From NCBI GenBank assembly GCA_943368345.1, contig CALRKY020000014.1, forward strand, positions 17,758 to 81,757: 64,000 nt of DNA. Direction: 5' to 3'. Position 1 is the first letter of the stretch, and the number at the start of each line of letters is the position of its first letter. This document shows, in pieces, positions 46,701-54,362 of this stretch. This DNA comes from JADCGM01 sp943368345. Its GTDB lineage: Bacteria > Pseudomonadota > Alphaproteobacteria > Sphingomonadales > Sphingomonadaceae. Both the position numbers and the translations under genes were made by a program. A model generated the notes under the pieces. The model did not search any database. It was not told where the DNA came from and saw only the letters and a list, made by a program, of their open reading frames with translations.

Positions 46701-46933
46701 GGGCCGGGGATTTTACGAAACCGCGTCTCATCGCAAAGTTCCGCAACCAAATCAGGGTGGGTAACAAACACCCCGACCCGGCTGCCAAAGCGCAGCTTGA
46801 AAATGCCGGGATCGGCAAATTCCTCCGACATGCCGAGCAGATGGCCGATGAGCCCGGCCTTCGGAATTTGATGCAGGTTGCCGACCAGTGGCAAGGTCTT
46901 GGCTGGCGCTGGAATGGAAATATGCTCAGCCAT
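43757..46933 (-). CDS. self-sufficient cytochrome P450-reductase fusion (CYP102/BM3 type)
   Basis: A 1058-residue fusion of a P450 domain (1-460), flavodoxin (about 480-640) and FAD/NADPH-reductase domain (about 670-1058). The P450 part has AGHETTS (268-274), the ExxR motif E325-R328, and the heme motif FGNGARACIG with Cys406. Aligned by eye with BM3, Arg47 (here Arg52) and Phe87 (here Phe92) are kept, while Tyr51 is Phe, so a fatty-acid substrate is likely. The reductase part has YSIASS and CGDGKFM. The start is ATG 46933 (an in-frame TTG lies 3 bases upstream). Confidence 0.95.
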   Translation of the reverse strand: MAEHISIPAPAKTLPLVGNLHQIPKAGLIGHLLGMSEEFADPGIFKLRFGSRVGVFVTHPDLVAELCDETRFRKIPGPGLRVVRKFAGDGLFTAFSEEANWGKAHRILLPAFSQRSMRGYYDLILEVCDQLVAKWTRHSGEELLVADDMTRLTLDSIAIAGFGHRFNSFEHAELDPFLLSLGEALGEALNVITRLPIQQRFATKSTRQFNEDVETMNRLVDAVIAERRAHPTDAKDLLNLMLTASDPETGETLDDLNIRYQVLTFLIAGHETTSGLLTFALMELLRAPLVLAQAYAEVDRVLPGDTRPAYEHLAHLKVIERVIKETQRLWPTAPAFSVGPFEDSVIGGKWKLRKDRPVNIYAPGLQRHPSGWDNPYEFDIERWLPEAELAHHPHAYKPFGNGARACIGRQFALVEAKLALAMILQKFAIADRRGYRLALKESLSIKPDDFWVRVRLRKPGERLTVAEPVKITTGGGDRATASGAGQRLSVVYGTSLGTARDIAEEIADRAAADGFETRTVAMDEALGTLPEDRIVIVVTATYNGRAPDSALAAEAAIDAGQFADAKWPDTRFAVLGIGNSQWPNYQAFPMKIDAAFAATGAQRLCPRGEANGDGDFDGGVASFLKDLWAALGAKGEAAKASGLSLTMVDGRDARAAVLPDQAVEMEIVRNDEMVRPADGLWDLAAEAPRGSTRFLTIKLPDGQSYAAGDHLAIYARNRREHVDLALDRLGVDGAAQVVASGSSGRFRHLPIGRTVTVRQLLTDFVEIQDPMPRRALDAVIAATRCPHTSRQLARLAEEAVWAAEVAAPRLTLLGLLVKYPAAELDLGSFVELSSAIAPRFYSIASSPLAQPDRVDLIVGTLNAPAWSGIGEHQGFASTHMRDLGPGDRVFAYVRRPNPPFAPPQDGNVPLLLIGPGTGFAPLRGFLGERAAQGATGTCRLFFGARHPDHDWLCRSEMEGWQASGVATLHLAFSQLGGHPHRYVQDALWAARDTVWELVAAGGQIFLCGDGKFMAPAVRDTLIRIHSAKTGGDHLAGSTWLEGLIEDGVYHQDVFGFGK

Positions 46934-47001
46934 CAAATCCCCCGACGATTGGATAGCGGGAGGTTAGGCGGTTCCGGGCAGCTTGTGGAGTCGCCTTCGG
47001 C

Positions 47002-48180
47002 TCAACTCTCAATCTCGAACGTCAGCCCCGCCTGCCCAACCAAGCGGTCAACCAGCTTGCCGCCAAGCGCCGCCCCGGGTGTCCAGACGCCGCCGGGGAC
47101 ATTCGGCACATCCTTTGCCAGGCAGACCGCCGTTGCGGCGATCATTTTTGAGGTCGAGCCATAGCCGGGGTCACGGTCACCGGTGACGGTGGCGCGCAGC
47201 TGGCGACCGTCGGCGGCGACCCCGAGGAACAGGACATTGTACATCCCGGTTTCGCGCTCATGCTGGCTCGGGCCTTCGCCGGGCTTCGGACCGCCCTCCC
47301 CGCCCATCGATGCGCCGGCCGCCGCCATCGCCTGCGCCATTTTCTCACCGCCTTCGCCGGGGCCGGCGATCATCATCTCGTCATAGACAAAATCGCTGCC
47401 ATAGGCATTGCCCTGCAGGAAGTTGGAGCGGTGGACATTCTTGGTGTTGATCGGGGCCATTACGAACGGCGCGACCCAGCTGTCGATGTCGGTATCGAGC
47501 ATCGGCTTCATGCCGTGTGGCTGGGCGGCGCCTTCAAAGCCGGGTGTGAGGGCGAAGGGGGAGCGGAGCAGGTCGAGGATCGATGGGTCCTTCGCCGCAG
47601 CCGCCATCGTCGCCTTCAGGCTGTAGGCGGTTCCGCCGGAGAAGCCGCCCTTCATGGCGCGGACCCGGCCTTTGACACGCGGACAGGGCGCGCCGAACCG
47701 CTTCGCCGCCTCCTGCTGCAGGAACCAGACGCCCAGCTCGAACGGGATCGAGTCGAAGCCGCAGGACAGCATGATCCGCGCGCCGGACTTTTGCGCGGTC
47801 GCATGGTGCGCGTCGATCATGTGGCGCATCCAAGCTGGTTCGCCGCAGAGGTCGAAATAATCAACACCCGCCGCCGCACAGGCCGCAACCAGCTCCGATC
47901 CGTACAGCTGATATGGCCCGACCGTGGTGATGATGGCCTTCGTCCGCCCGACCATAGCGGCCAGCGAGACGGGGTCAGCCGCATCCGCCACGACCAGCGG
48001 CGTATCCTTGGGCGCACCGATCACATCGCGCACCTCCGCCAGCTTCGCCGCACTCCGCCCCGCCATCGCCCAACGGACTTCGCGGCCCAGCGGCGAGGCC
48101 GCGAGAAATTCCGCGACCAGCCGCCCGGTAAAGCCGGTGGCACCGTAGACGATAAGGTCGAAGTCGGGGGTGGTGGTCAT
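47002..48180 (-). CDS. saccharopine dehydrogenase-like oxidoreductase (trans-enoyl-reductase type)
   Basis: A 392-residue protein with an N-terminal dinucleotide-binding domain (YGATGFTGRLVAEFL) and a saccharopine-dehydrogenase-type remainder, with the conserved YFDLCGEP and SCGFDSIPFELG segments. Mycobacterial relatives act as trans enoyl reductases in lipid synthesis, so a role in lipid modification is possible. It lies leftward before the P450 gene with a 68-base gap and may be co-transcribed with it. Function is not certain. Confidence 0.78.
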   Translation of the reverse strand: MTTTPDFDLIVYGATGFTGRLVAEFLAASPLGREVRWAMAGRSAAKLAEVRDVIGAPKDTPLVVADAADPVSLAAMVGRTKAIITTVGPYQLYGSELVAACAAAGVDYFDLCGEPAWMRHMIDAHHATAQKSGARIMLSCGFDSIPFELGVWFLQQEAAKRFGAPCPRVKGRVRAMKGGFSGGTAYSLKATMAAAAKDPSILDLLRSPFALTPGFEGAAQPHGMKPMLDTDIDSWVAPFVMAPINTKNVHRSNFLQGNAYGSDFVYDEMMIAGPGEGGEKMAQAMAAAGASMGGEGGPKPGEGPSQHERETGMYNVLFLGVAADGRQLRATVTGDRDPGYGSTSKMIAATAVCLAKDVPNVPGGVWTPGAALGGKLVDRLVGQAGLTFEIES

Positions 48181-48490
48181 TGTGGTTTCCTCGGTGTTCG
48201 AAAAGGGCTGTCAGAGTCGCGCCATACTCGCCCTAAAGGTTGGGCGACGCAAATGGCGCAATCGGCAGGTTTGGTGAGGGTGCGCGTTGGAGACAGCGGA
48301 TTGGCGCGTATGGAAGGCCCTCCCCTGGGAGGGGGTGTCGGAACTGGGAAGTGGCGCGGGAGTGAATCCCGCGCTCGTCGGTCGGGTTCGCTGGCGGCGG
48401 CCGCCGCGGCGCGACCCGCCGGCCGGACGTTCGGGGTGTCTCGTGCAAGCTAACGAACGCTTCGCGTTCGCTGCGCTCGCCCGGTCCCCC
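48181..48490. other. non-coding spacer with three hairpins
   Basis: About 310 bases with no convincing gene on either strand. I see three hairpins: CCCTCC/GGAGGG at 48318-48333, CGGGA/TCCCG near 48357-48374, and a 7-bp stem CGAACGC/GCGTTCG at 48454-48470. The last could stop the leftward cyclase transcript, which ends at 48491. The region also has a GC-rich run near 48400. Confidence 0.5.
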
Positions 48491-50779
48491 TCACTTTTCC
48501 TTCATCACCCATACGCCGTCCCACTCGCCTTCGGGTTGATTGGCGCGGAGGTAGGCGCAGCGGTCGATGTAGGTTTGGGAGAGCTTGTCGTTGGGGTTGA
48601 GCGCGAGGCAACGCTCGAACCGTTCGACGGCCTTGTCCCATTGGCAGGCACGGTAGTTGATCATGCCGTCGTTGAATTGATTGACCACGTCGGTGAGGTT
48701 CGGGAAGGTGGTGGCGTCGTAATAATCGAGGACCTCGAACACCCGAACCGGCTCGGTCTTGCCCTTGACGACGACGAGATCGATGTCGCGCATCCGGTAG
48801 GTGCCCTTGAGCTTCTTGACCGTGGATTCGCTGATCAGGATGCGGGCGGAATAGGCCTTGCAGGCGCTTTCCAGTCGGGAGGCGAGGTTCACCCCGTCGC
48901 CGATGACCGTATAGTCCATGCGCTTGGGCGAACCGATATTGCCGCTGACCACCATGTCGGTATTGAGGCCAAGGCCCATGTCGACGGTTTTCAGGCCCTT
49001 GGCGCGGCGCTGGGCATTCCAGGCCCACATGTCGGAAATCATCGAAATGCCAGCGCGAACGGCCCGGTCCGGGTCATCGTCATGCGCGACGGGGAGGCCG
49101 AAGCAGGCCATGATCGCATCGCCGATGAACTTGTCGAGCATGCCGCCTTCGCGGGTGATGCAATCAACCATCAGGCTGAAATATTCGTTGAGGAAGGAGA
49201 CGGTGCCCTGCGCGCCATATTCCTCGGTAATGGTGGTGAAGCCGCGCACGTCGCTGAACATGATCGTCGCCTCGGCGCTGACCCCGCCGAGCAGATCAAG
49301 CCCACCGTCACCGTCGAGCATCTGCGCCGCGATCACCGGGTCCATGTAGCGCGACATGGTGGACTTCATGCGCTTTTCCGAACTGATGTCCTCAAACATC
49401 AGCATCGAGCCAAGTTCCTTGTCGCTGTCCTCGGAGATCAGCGGGCTGACCGTCAGGTTCACCGATTTGCTGACCCCGGCAAAGGTCACCGCCGCGTCCG
49501 GGAAGATGTCGCTGTCCTGGCTTTCCTGAACCGCCTTGATCTTGTCGAGGATCCATTTGCTATCGTCGGCCAGCAAGTCGGTCAGCAATTGTCCGGCCAG
49601 CGCGCCGGTTTCCCACATCCGGTTGGCAGCGGCATTGCTGGTGACGATCTTGGTGGCGGGATCGAGCGTGATGACGCCGTTCGACATGCTCGACAGCATC
49701 GAGTCATTGTAATTTTTGACGCGCCGCACGTCGTCGAACAGCTTGGAATTTTCCAGGGCAATGGCGACCTGCGCGGTGAAGGCCTTCAGCCGTTGTTCGT
49801 CTTCATCGGTGAACACCCCACCCTTTTTGTTGAGCACCTGGGTGACGCCGATGACCTTGCTGTCCTTGTTAACGATGGGGACGCAGAGGATGGAGCGGGT
49901 GAAGAAGCCGGTCTGCCGGTCAAACGCCGGATTGAAGCGCAGATCGGCATAGGCATAGGGGATGTTCATGCTGTTGCCGGAGGTGAACACCGCACCGGCA
50001 ATGCCGGCAAAGCTTGGCAGGCGGATTTCGGCAATTTCGGCACCACTCGCCACGCGGGAGAACAGGGTGCCGGTCGCCGGATCGTGCAGGAAAATCGTCG
50101 CGCGTTCGGATGACAGCATCTTGCAGGTTTCGGCGACGACCCGCTGGAGCAGCGACGACAGATCGAATTCGGAATTGATGTCGGACACCAGTTCAAGGAA
50201 CGACATTTCCTTGATGCGGATTTGTTCGATCTGCTCGAAATATTGTAGGCTTTGCAGGGCCACAGCGGCCTGCCGGGTCATCTCCAGCAGTAGCGACAGA
50301 TCATCCTCGTTGAATTTTTCGCCGCGCTTGTTGAGGTTCTGCATCACGCCGATGACTTCGTCGGACATGGTGCGAACCGGCACGCAGATGATGCTTTCGG
50401 TGCGATAGCCGGTGCGTTCGTCAACCGAAGAGTTGAAGCGCGGGTCGGCATAGGGATCGTCGATGATCAGCGGCTCGCCGGATTGGAACACCGCGCCGGC
50501 AATACCCGTGCTGTTGAGAATCCGGATTTCGCGCGACAGCCCGCCCTGCGCCACGCGGGAAAAAAGCTCGCCGCTGGTCGGGTCGTTCAGGAACAGCGTG
50601 CCACGATCGCAGTCGAGTTCACGCGAGGTGAGTTCAACCAACACCTCCAAGATGCCGTCGAGGCTGGAGGTCTGGGCACAGCGGCGGGATACCTCCAGCA
50701 ACACATTGGCGCGGCGCAGGGCGACGGCGTTGGTCAACCGCGGCTTGGCGGCGCTCCGGCGCTGGATCGGGGCGTTCAT
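48491..50779 (-). CDS. GAF-GAF-PAS class III nucleotide cyclase
   Basis: A 762-residue signalling protein. Two GAF domains (about 25-180 and 200-350) lead to a PAS-like domain (about 355-460) and a class III cyclase domain (about 490-670), followed by a TPR-like tail. The cyclase has both metal Asp residues, in MFSDVRGFT and GDAIMACFG, and the Lys in DKFIGD, plus DYTVIGDGVNLASR. Adenylate cyclase activity is the usual reading, but guanylate is not excluded. The start overlaps the coiled-coil gene stop (ATGA). Confidence 0.9.
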   Translation of the reverse strand: MNAPIQRRSAAKPRLTNAVALRRANVLLEVSRRCAQTSSLDGILEVLVELTSRELDCDRGTLFLNDPTSGELFSRVAQGGLSREIRILNSTGIAGAVFQSGEPLIIDDPYADPRFNSSVDERTGYRTESIICVPVRTMSDEVIGVMQNLNKRGEKFNEDDLSLLLEMTRQAAVALQSLQYFEQIEQIRIKEMSFLELVSDINSEFDLSSLLQRVVAETCKMLSSERATIFLHDPATGTLFSRVASGAEIAEIRLPSFAGIAGAVFTSGNSMNIPYAYADLRFNPAFDRQTGFFTRSILCVPIVNKDSKVIGVTQVLNKKGGVFTDEDEQRLKAFTAQVAIALENSKLFDDVRRVKNYNDSMLSSMSNGVITLDPATKIVTSNAAANRMWETGALAGQLLTDLLADDSKWILDKIKAVQESQDSDIFPDAAVTFAGVSKSVNLTVSPLISEDSDKELGSMLMFEDISSEKRMKSTMSRYMDPVIAAQMLDGDGGLDLLGGVSAEATIMFSDVRGFTTITEEYGAQGTVSFLNEYFSLMVDCITREGGMLDKFIGDAIMACFGLPVAHDDDPDRAVRAGISMISDMWAWNAQRRAKGLKTVDMGLGLNTDMVVSGNIGSPKRMDYTVIGDGVNLASRLESACKAYSARILISESTVKKLKGTYRMRDIDLVVVKGKTEPVRVFEVLDYYDATTFPNLTDVVNQFNDGMINYRACQWDKAVERFERCLALNPNDKLSQTYIDRCAYLRANQPEGEWDGVWVMKEK

Positions 50780-51234
50780 GGTCGTTTCTCCAGCTCAAGC
50801 CGGATGGCCTGGACCTGATTTTGCAACGTTCCACGCTCCCGCGCAAATTCGGCTGCCATATCGCCCAACGCCTGTTCTCCGCTTGCCTTCTGCGCTTCGA
50901 GCTCGCTGCGCAGCTGATTGATCGTGGTCACAAATTGTTTGATCTCGCCGCTGTTGGCGGCCCGGACCGTCTGGATCGCGGTATCGCCCTCCGCCATCTG
51001 GGCATCCAGCCGATCCCGCATTGATTGCACAGCGGCCTTTAGCTGGGAAATTTCATCCGCCATGGCGGCCCGCGCCCGGGCGACTTCCGCCGCCGCCTCG
51101 TGCTTGCCTGCCTCCAGCCGGATGCGCAGCTCGTCGATCGTGGCCTGCAATTGTTGGTTGATTGCCCGCATGTCGGTCATTTGATCGGTATGCGCCTTCG
51201 CTGCGGCGCGGGCGTCGCTGGTTCCATCACTCAT
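50776..51234 (-). CDS. coiled-coil protein coupled to the cyclase
   Basis: A 152-residue protein made almost entirely of heptad-rich coiled coil (from about residue 15, LQATIDELRIRLEAGKH, to the end, NQVQAIRLELEK). No enzymatic motif is visible. It overlaps the cyclase start by ATGA, so it may be a dimerising or scaffolding partner that tunes the cyclase. I do not recognise the family. Confidence 0.7.
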   Translation of the reverse strand: MSDGTSDARAAAKAHTDQMTDMRAINQQLQATIDELRIRLEAGKHEAAAEVARARAAMADEISQLKAAVQSMRDRLDAQMAEGDTAIQTVRAANSGEIKQFVTTINQLRSELEAQKASGEQALGDMAAEFARERGTLQNQVQAIRLELEKRP

Positions 51235-51382
51235 CTGATTCGTCGCATCCCGTTTCGCGTCTCATTGAAGCCGCCGCCCGCCGGATTGGCAAGCGTTGAC
51301 ACGGTCAAACCTCTCAACTGCGGGCGCTTGCCCTTGGCCATAGGGACAGGCCAATGTCGAGCAAAGGATGCAGGACAACGCC

Positions 51383-52411
51383 ATGAGCCAAAGACTGATG
51401 ACCCGCGTCGTGCTGGCGCACCATATTGCTGGTGCCCCCTCGCCGGATGATTTCCGGATCGAAACCGTGCCGATTCCGGAGCTTGCTGAGCATCAGTTTC
51501 TCGTCGCCAATGATTTTGTATCGGCGGATCCCGGCACCCGGTCCCGCCTGTCACCGGGTGCCAGCTATGCCCCGCCGCTTCAGCCGGGGGCCACGATCGA
51601 CGGGTTTTCGGTCGGGCGGGTGATCGAAAGCCGCAATGACCGCTATCCCGTCGGAACCGCGCTGACGCTTGGCGCCGGCGGCTGGGCGACCCACAGCATT
51701 TCCAACGGGCGTGGCTATCTTGGTCTGCTGCCCGATCTCGGCGTCCGGTTGACAGCCTGGCTCGGCGTACTGGGCGTGCCGGGCATGACCGCCTATTTCG
51801 GCCTGAAGCGGGTGGCGCGGATGGAGGACGGTGCGCGGGTGCTTGTGACCTCTGCGGCAGGTCCGGTTGGCGCGACAGCGGGCCAGTTGGCGAAACATTG
51901 GGGGGCGTCGAAGGTCGTGGGGCTCGCCGGTGGTGCGGACAAACGGCGCTGGCTGATCGAGAAAGCCGGGTTCGATGCGGCTATCGACTACCGCGCCGCC
52001 AATCTGGACCAGCAAATCGCCGAAGTGTTTCCGGACGGAATCGATATCCTGTTCGACAATGTCGGCAATGCCTCCGTCGACCGGGTGCTGCCGGTAATGC
52101 GCGCCCGGGGACGGATCGTGATATCCGGGCAGGTGGCGGACTATAACACCCCGGCGGACCAGCTCGTTGGCCTGAAAAACACCCGGGAGTTCATCGGCAA
52201 GCGGTTGCGGATGGAGGGGATGGTGGTGTTCGACGATCTGCCGCAGTTTCCCACCGCACAGGCCGAGGTGGCGGCGCTTCTCCGCGATGGGAAATTGGCA
52301 AGCCGTGAGGTGATCCGGGACGGGATAGAGGCGATGCCGACCCTGTTCTGCGAATTGTTCAGCGGAAGCGACTTTGGCCGGCGGCTGATCCGGATTGAAG
52401 GTACGACATGA
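51383..52411 (+). CDS. NADP-dependent MDR-family oxidoreductase
   Basis: A 342-residue zinc-independent medium-chain reductase of the LTB4-dehydrogenase/enoyl-reductase type. It has the nucleotide-binding motif TSAAGPVGATAGQLAK and the substrate-side GVPGMTAYFGL segment. ATG 51383 has GGA upstream. It overlaps the enoyl-CoA hydratase start by ATGA, so it begins a four-gene operon with two acyl-CoA dehydrogenases. The substrate is probably an alpha,beta-unsaturated carbonyl compound or CoA ester. Confidence 0.85.
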   Translation: MSQRLMTRVVLAHHIAGAPSPDDFRIETVPIPELAEHQFLVANDFVSADPGTRSRLSPGASYAPPLQPGATIDGFSVGRVIESRNDRYPVGTALTLGAGGWATHSISNGRGYLGLLPDLGVRLTAWLGVLGVPGMTAYFGLKRVARMEDGARVLVTSAAGPVGATAGQLAKHWGASKVVGLAGGADKRRWLIEKAGFDAAIDYRAANLDQQIAEVFPDGIDILFDNVGNASVDRVLPVMRARGRIVISGQVADYNTPADQLVGLKNTREFIGKRLRMEGMVVFDDLPQFPTAQAEVAALLRDGKLASREVIRDGIEAMPTLFCELFSGSDFGRRLIRIEGTT

Positions 52412-53202
52412 AGTTTGACAGCTATTCCCGCTTTGAGTTCGCCCGCGATGGCCGCATCCTGACTGCGACCATCTCGGCACCCGGTCCGGTCAACGGGGTT
52501 GATGCCGCGCTGCATGACGAACTCGCGCGGGTGTTCACTGATCTTCAGCACGACCCGGACAGCGACCTCATCATCCTGACCGGCAAGGGCCGGGCCTTTT
52601 GTGCGGGCGGCGACTTTGACTGGTTCGACGAACAAATCGCCGACCCCGCAAAGTTCCGCGACATCGGCTGGGATGCCAAGCGGATCGTGACCTCGCTGCT
52701 CGATATCGAGAAGCCGGTGATCTGCCGCATGAACGGGGCGGCGGCGGGGCTGGGGGCGACGCTGGCCTTGCTTTGCGACGTGATCATTGCCGACGAACGC
52801 GCGGTGATTGGTGACCCGCATGTCAAGGTCGGGCTGGTGGCAGGCGACGGCGGCGCGGTGATCTGGCCGCAGTTGATCGGCTATGCCCGGGCCAAGGAGC
52901 TGCTGATGACCGGGGACCTGTTGACGGCTGCGAAAGCGGCCGACATGGGCCTCATCAACCACGCGGTGCCGGGCGACCAGCTTGATGCCAAGGTCGCGGA
53001 GGTGGCGGCCAAAATCATGGGCAATCCGCGCTGGGCAGTGCGGTGGACAAAAACCGTGACCAATATGCCACTGAAAGCCCTGGTGTCGCAGATGATGGAC
53101 GCCTCCATCGCCTATGAGATGATGTCCAACATGACCGCCGACCGGGCCGAGGCGGTCGCAGCCTTCCGCGAAAAACGCGCCCCGAAATTGAGCGGCGAAT
53201 GA
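52408..53202 (+). CDS. enoyl-CoA hydratase/isomerase family protein
   Basis: A 264-residue crotonase-fold enzyme. The oxyanion segments FCAGGDFDWF and AAAGLGATLALLCD are clear, with an acidic residue in GDGGAVIWPQ. It could hydrate or isomerise an enoyl-CoA. It is coupled by ATGA to the MDR gene upstream and to the first acyl-CoA dehydrogenase downstream. Confidence 0.9.
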   Translation: MKFDSYSRFEFARDGRILTATISAPGPVNGVDAALHDELARVFTDLQHDPDSDLIILTGKGRAFCAGGDFDWFDEQIADPAKFRDIGWDAKRIVTSLLDIEKPVICRMNGAAAGLGATLALLCDVIIADERAVIGDPHVKVGLVAGDGGAVIWPQLIGYARAKELLMTGDLLTAAKAADMGLINHAVPGDQLDAKVAEVAAKIMGNPRWAVRWTKTVTNMPLKALVSQMMDASIAYEMMSNMTADRAEAVAAFREKRAPKLSGE

Positions 53203-54362
53203 GCCAGACTTTCATCGATGAGACCCCGGAGGTCGCAGCGCTGCGTGATCAGCTCCGCCGGTTCATTGCCGCCGAGGCCCCGCGCGAAAAACGCATCGCC
53301 TGGGACCGGGCCGAGACCTGGCCGCGCGAGGTTTATGCCAAACTGAACGAGCTTGGTCTGACGGGACTGACGGTATCGACTGACTATGGCGGCGCGGGTC
53401 AGGATATCGTCGCGGCGGTCGCGGTGATTGAAGAACTGGCACAGGCCGGGGCGTTTCTGGCCGGCCCCTATATCCACACGGCTTTCTACGGGGGGATGAA
53501 CCTCGGTGAAAATGGGTCGGCGGCGCAAAAGGCGGCTTATTTGCCCCGGCTGGCGCGCGGGGAGATGTTCTTCGCCTATGGGCTGAGCGAGCCCAATGTC
53601 GGCGGCGACCTTGCCAGTGTCGAAACCCGCGCCGAGCTGGACGGGGACGAGGTGGTGATCACCGGGGCGAAACGCTGGTGCACCGGAGCCGATTGGGCCG
53701 ACATGATCTATTGCCTTGTCCGATCCGGGCCGGCGGAGGCCCGCTACAAGAACCTGTCCTTCGTGCTGATCCCAACCGACGCGCCGGGGCTGACCATGAC
53801 CGATATCGGCCACGCCAATCTGCGCTACACCAGATCGCAGGATGTATTTTTCGACGCCGTGCGTGTGCCTGCCGCCAATATCGTTGGCGGCCCGGAGATG
53901 TGGAACCGAGGCTGGCAATTGCTGGCTGGTCGGGCGCTCGATGTCGAGAAGATCGAGATATCGGCGGTGGCTTATGGCATCGCCCGTGCGGCGCTCACCG
54001 AGGCCTGGGGCTATGCGCAGGAGCGGGTGCAGTTCGACAAGCCGGTGGCCCAGCATCAGGCGATCCGTCACAAGCTGGTGACCGCCAAAACCAAGCTCCA
54101 GGCCTGCCGCCACATGCTGTACCACGCCGCCTGGTTGGCGAACGAGCACCGGCCCTGTTCGGTTGAAACCTCCATGGCCAAATTGTTCATCGCCGATACT
54201 GGTGTGGAGATTGCGCTGGCCTGTCAGCAGGTGATGGGCGCCTATGCGCTGAGTGACGGCTATGAGATGGAACGGCATGTCCGCGACCTGCTCGGCATGC
54301 CGATTGTCGGGGGATCGAGCGACATGCAGAAGAATAATCTCGCCAGTCTGCTGCGGCTGTGA
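53199..54362 (+). CDS. acyl-CoA dehydrogenase
   Basis: A 387-residue acyl-CoA dehydrogenase with an N-terminal helical domain, the middle-strand AYGLSEPNVGGD motif and a C-terminal FAD/Q segment. The candidate catalytic Glu is in GYEMERHVRDLL. It oxidises an acyl-CoA to the trans-2-enoyl-CoA and passes electrons to ETF. It overlaps the hydratase by ATGA and the next acyl-CoA dehydrogenase by GTGA. Confidence 0.88.
   Translation: MSQTFIDETPEVAALRDQLRRFIAAEAPREKRIAWDRAETWPREVYAKLNELGLTGLTVSTDYGGAGQDIVAAVAVIEELAQAGAFLAGPYIHTAFYGGMNLGENGSAAQKAAYLPRLARGEMFFAYGLSEPNVGGDLASVETRAELDGDEVVITGAKRWCTGADWADMIYCLVRSGPAEARYKNLSFVLIPTDAPGLTMTDIGHANLRYTRSQDVFFDAVRVPAANIVGGPEMWNRGWQLLAGRALDVEKIEISAVAYGIARAALTEAWGYAQERVQFDKPVAQHQAIRHKLVTAKTKLQACRHMLYHAAWLANEHRPCSVETSMAKLFIADTGVEIALACQQVMGAYALSDGYEMERHVRDLLGMPIVGGSSDMQKNNLASLLRL

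Noticed and set aside
48287..50113. A 608-codon open frame on the + strand.
   Set aside because: It is antisense to the GAF-GAF-PAS cyclase, which has intact catalytic motifs. Codon pattern reflects the opposite strand.
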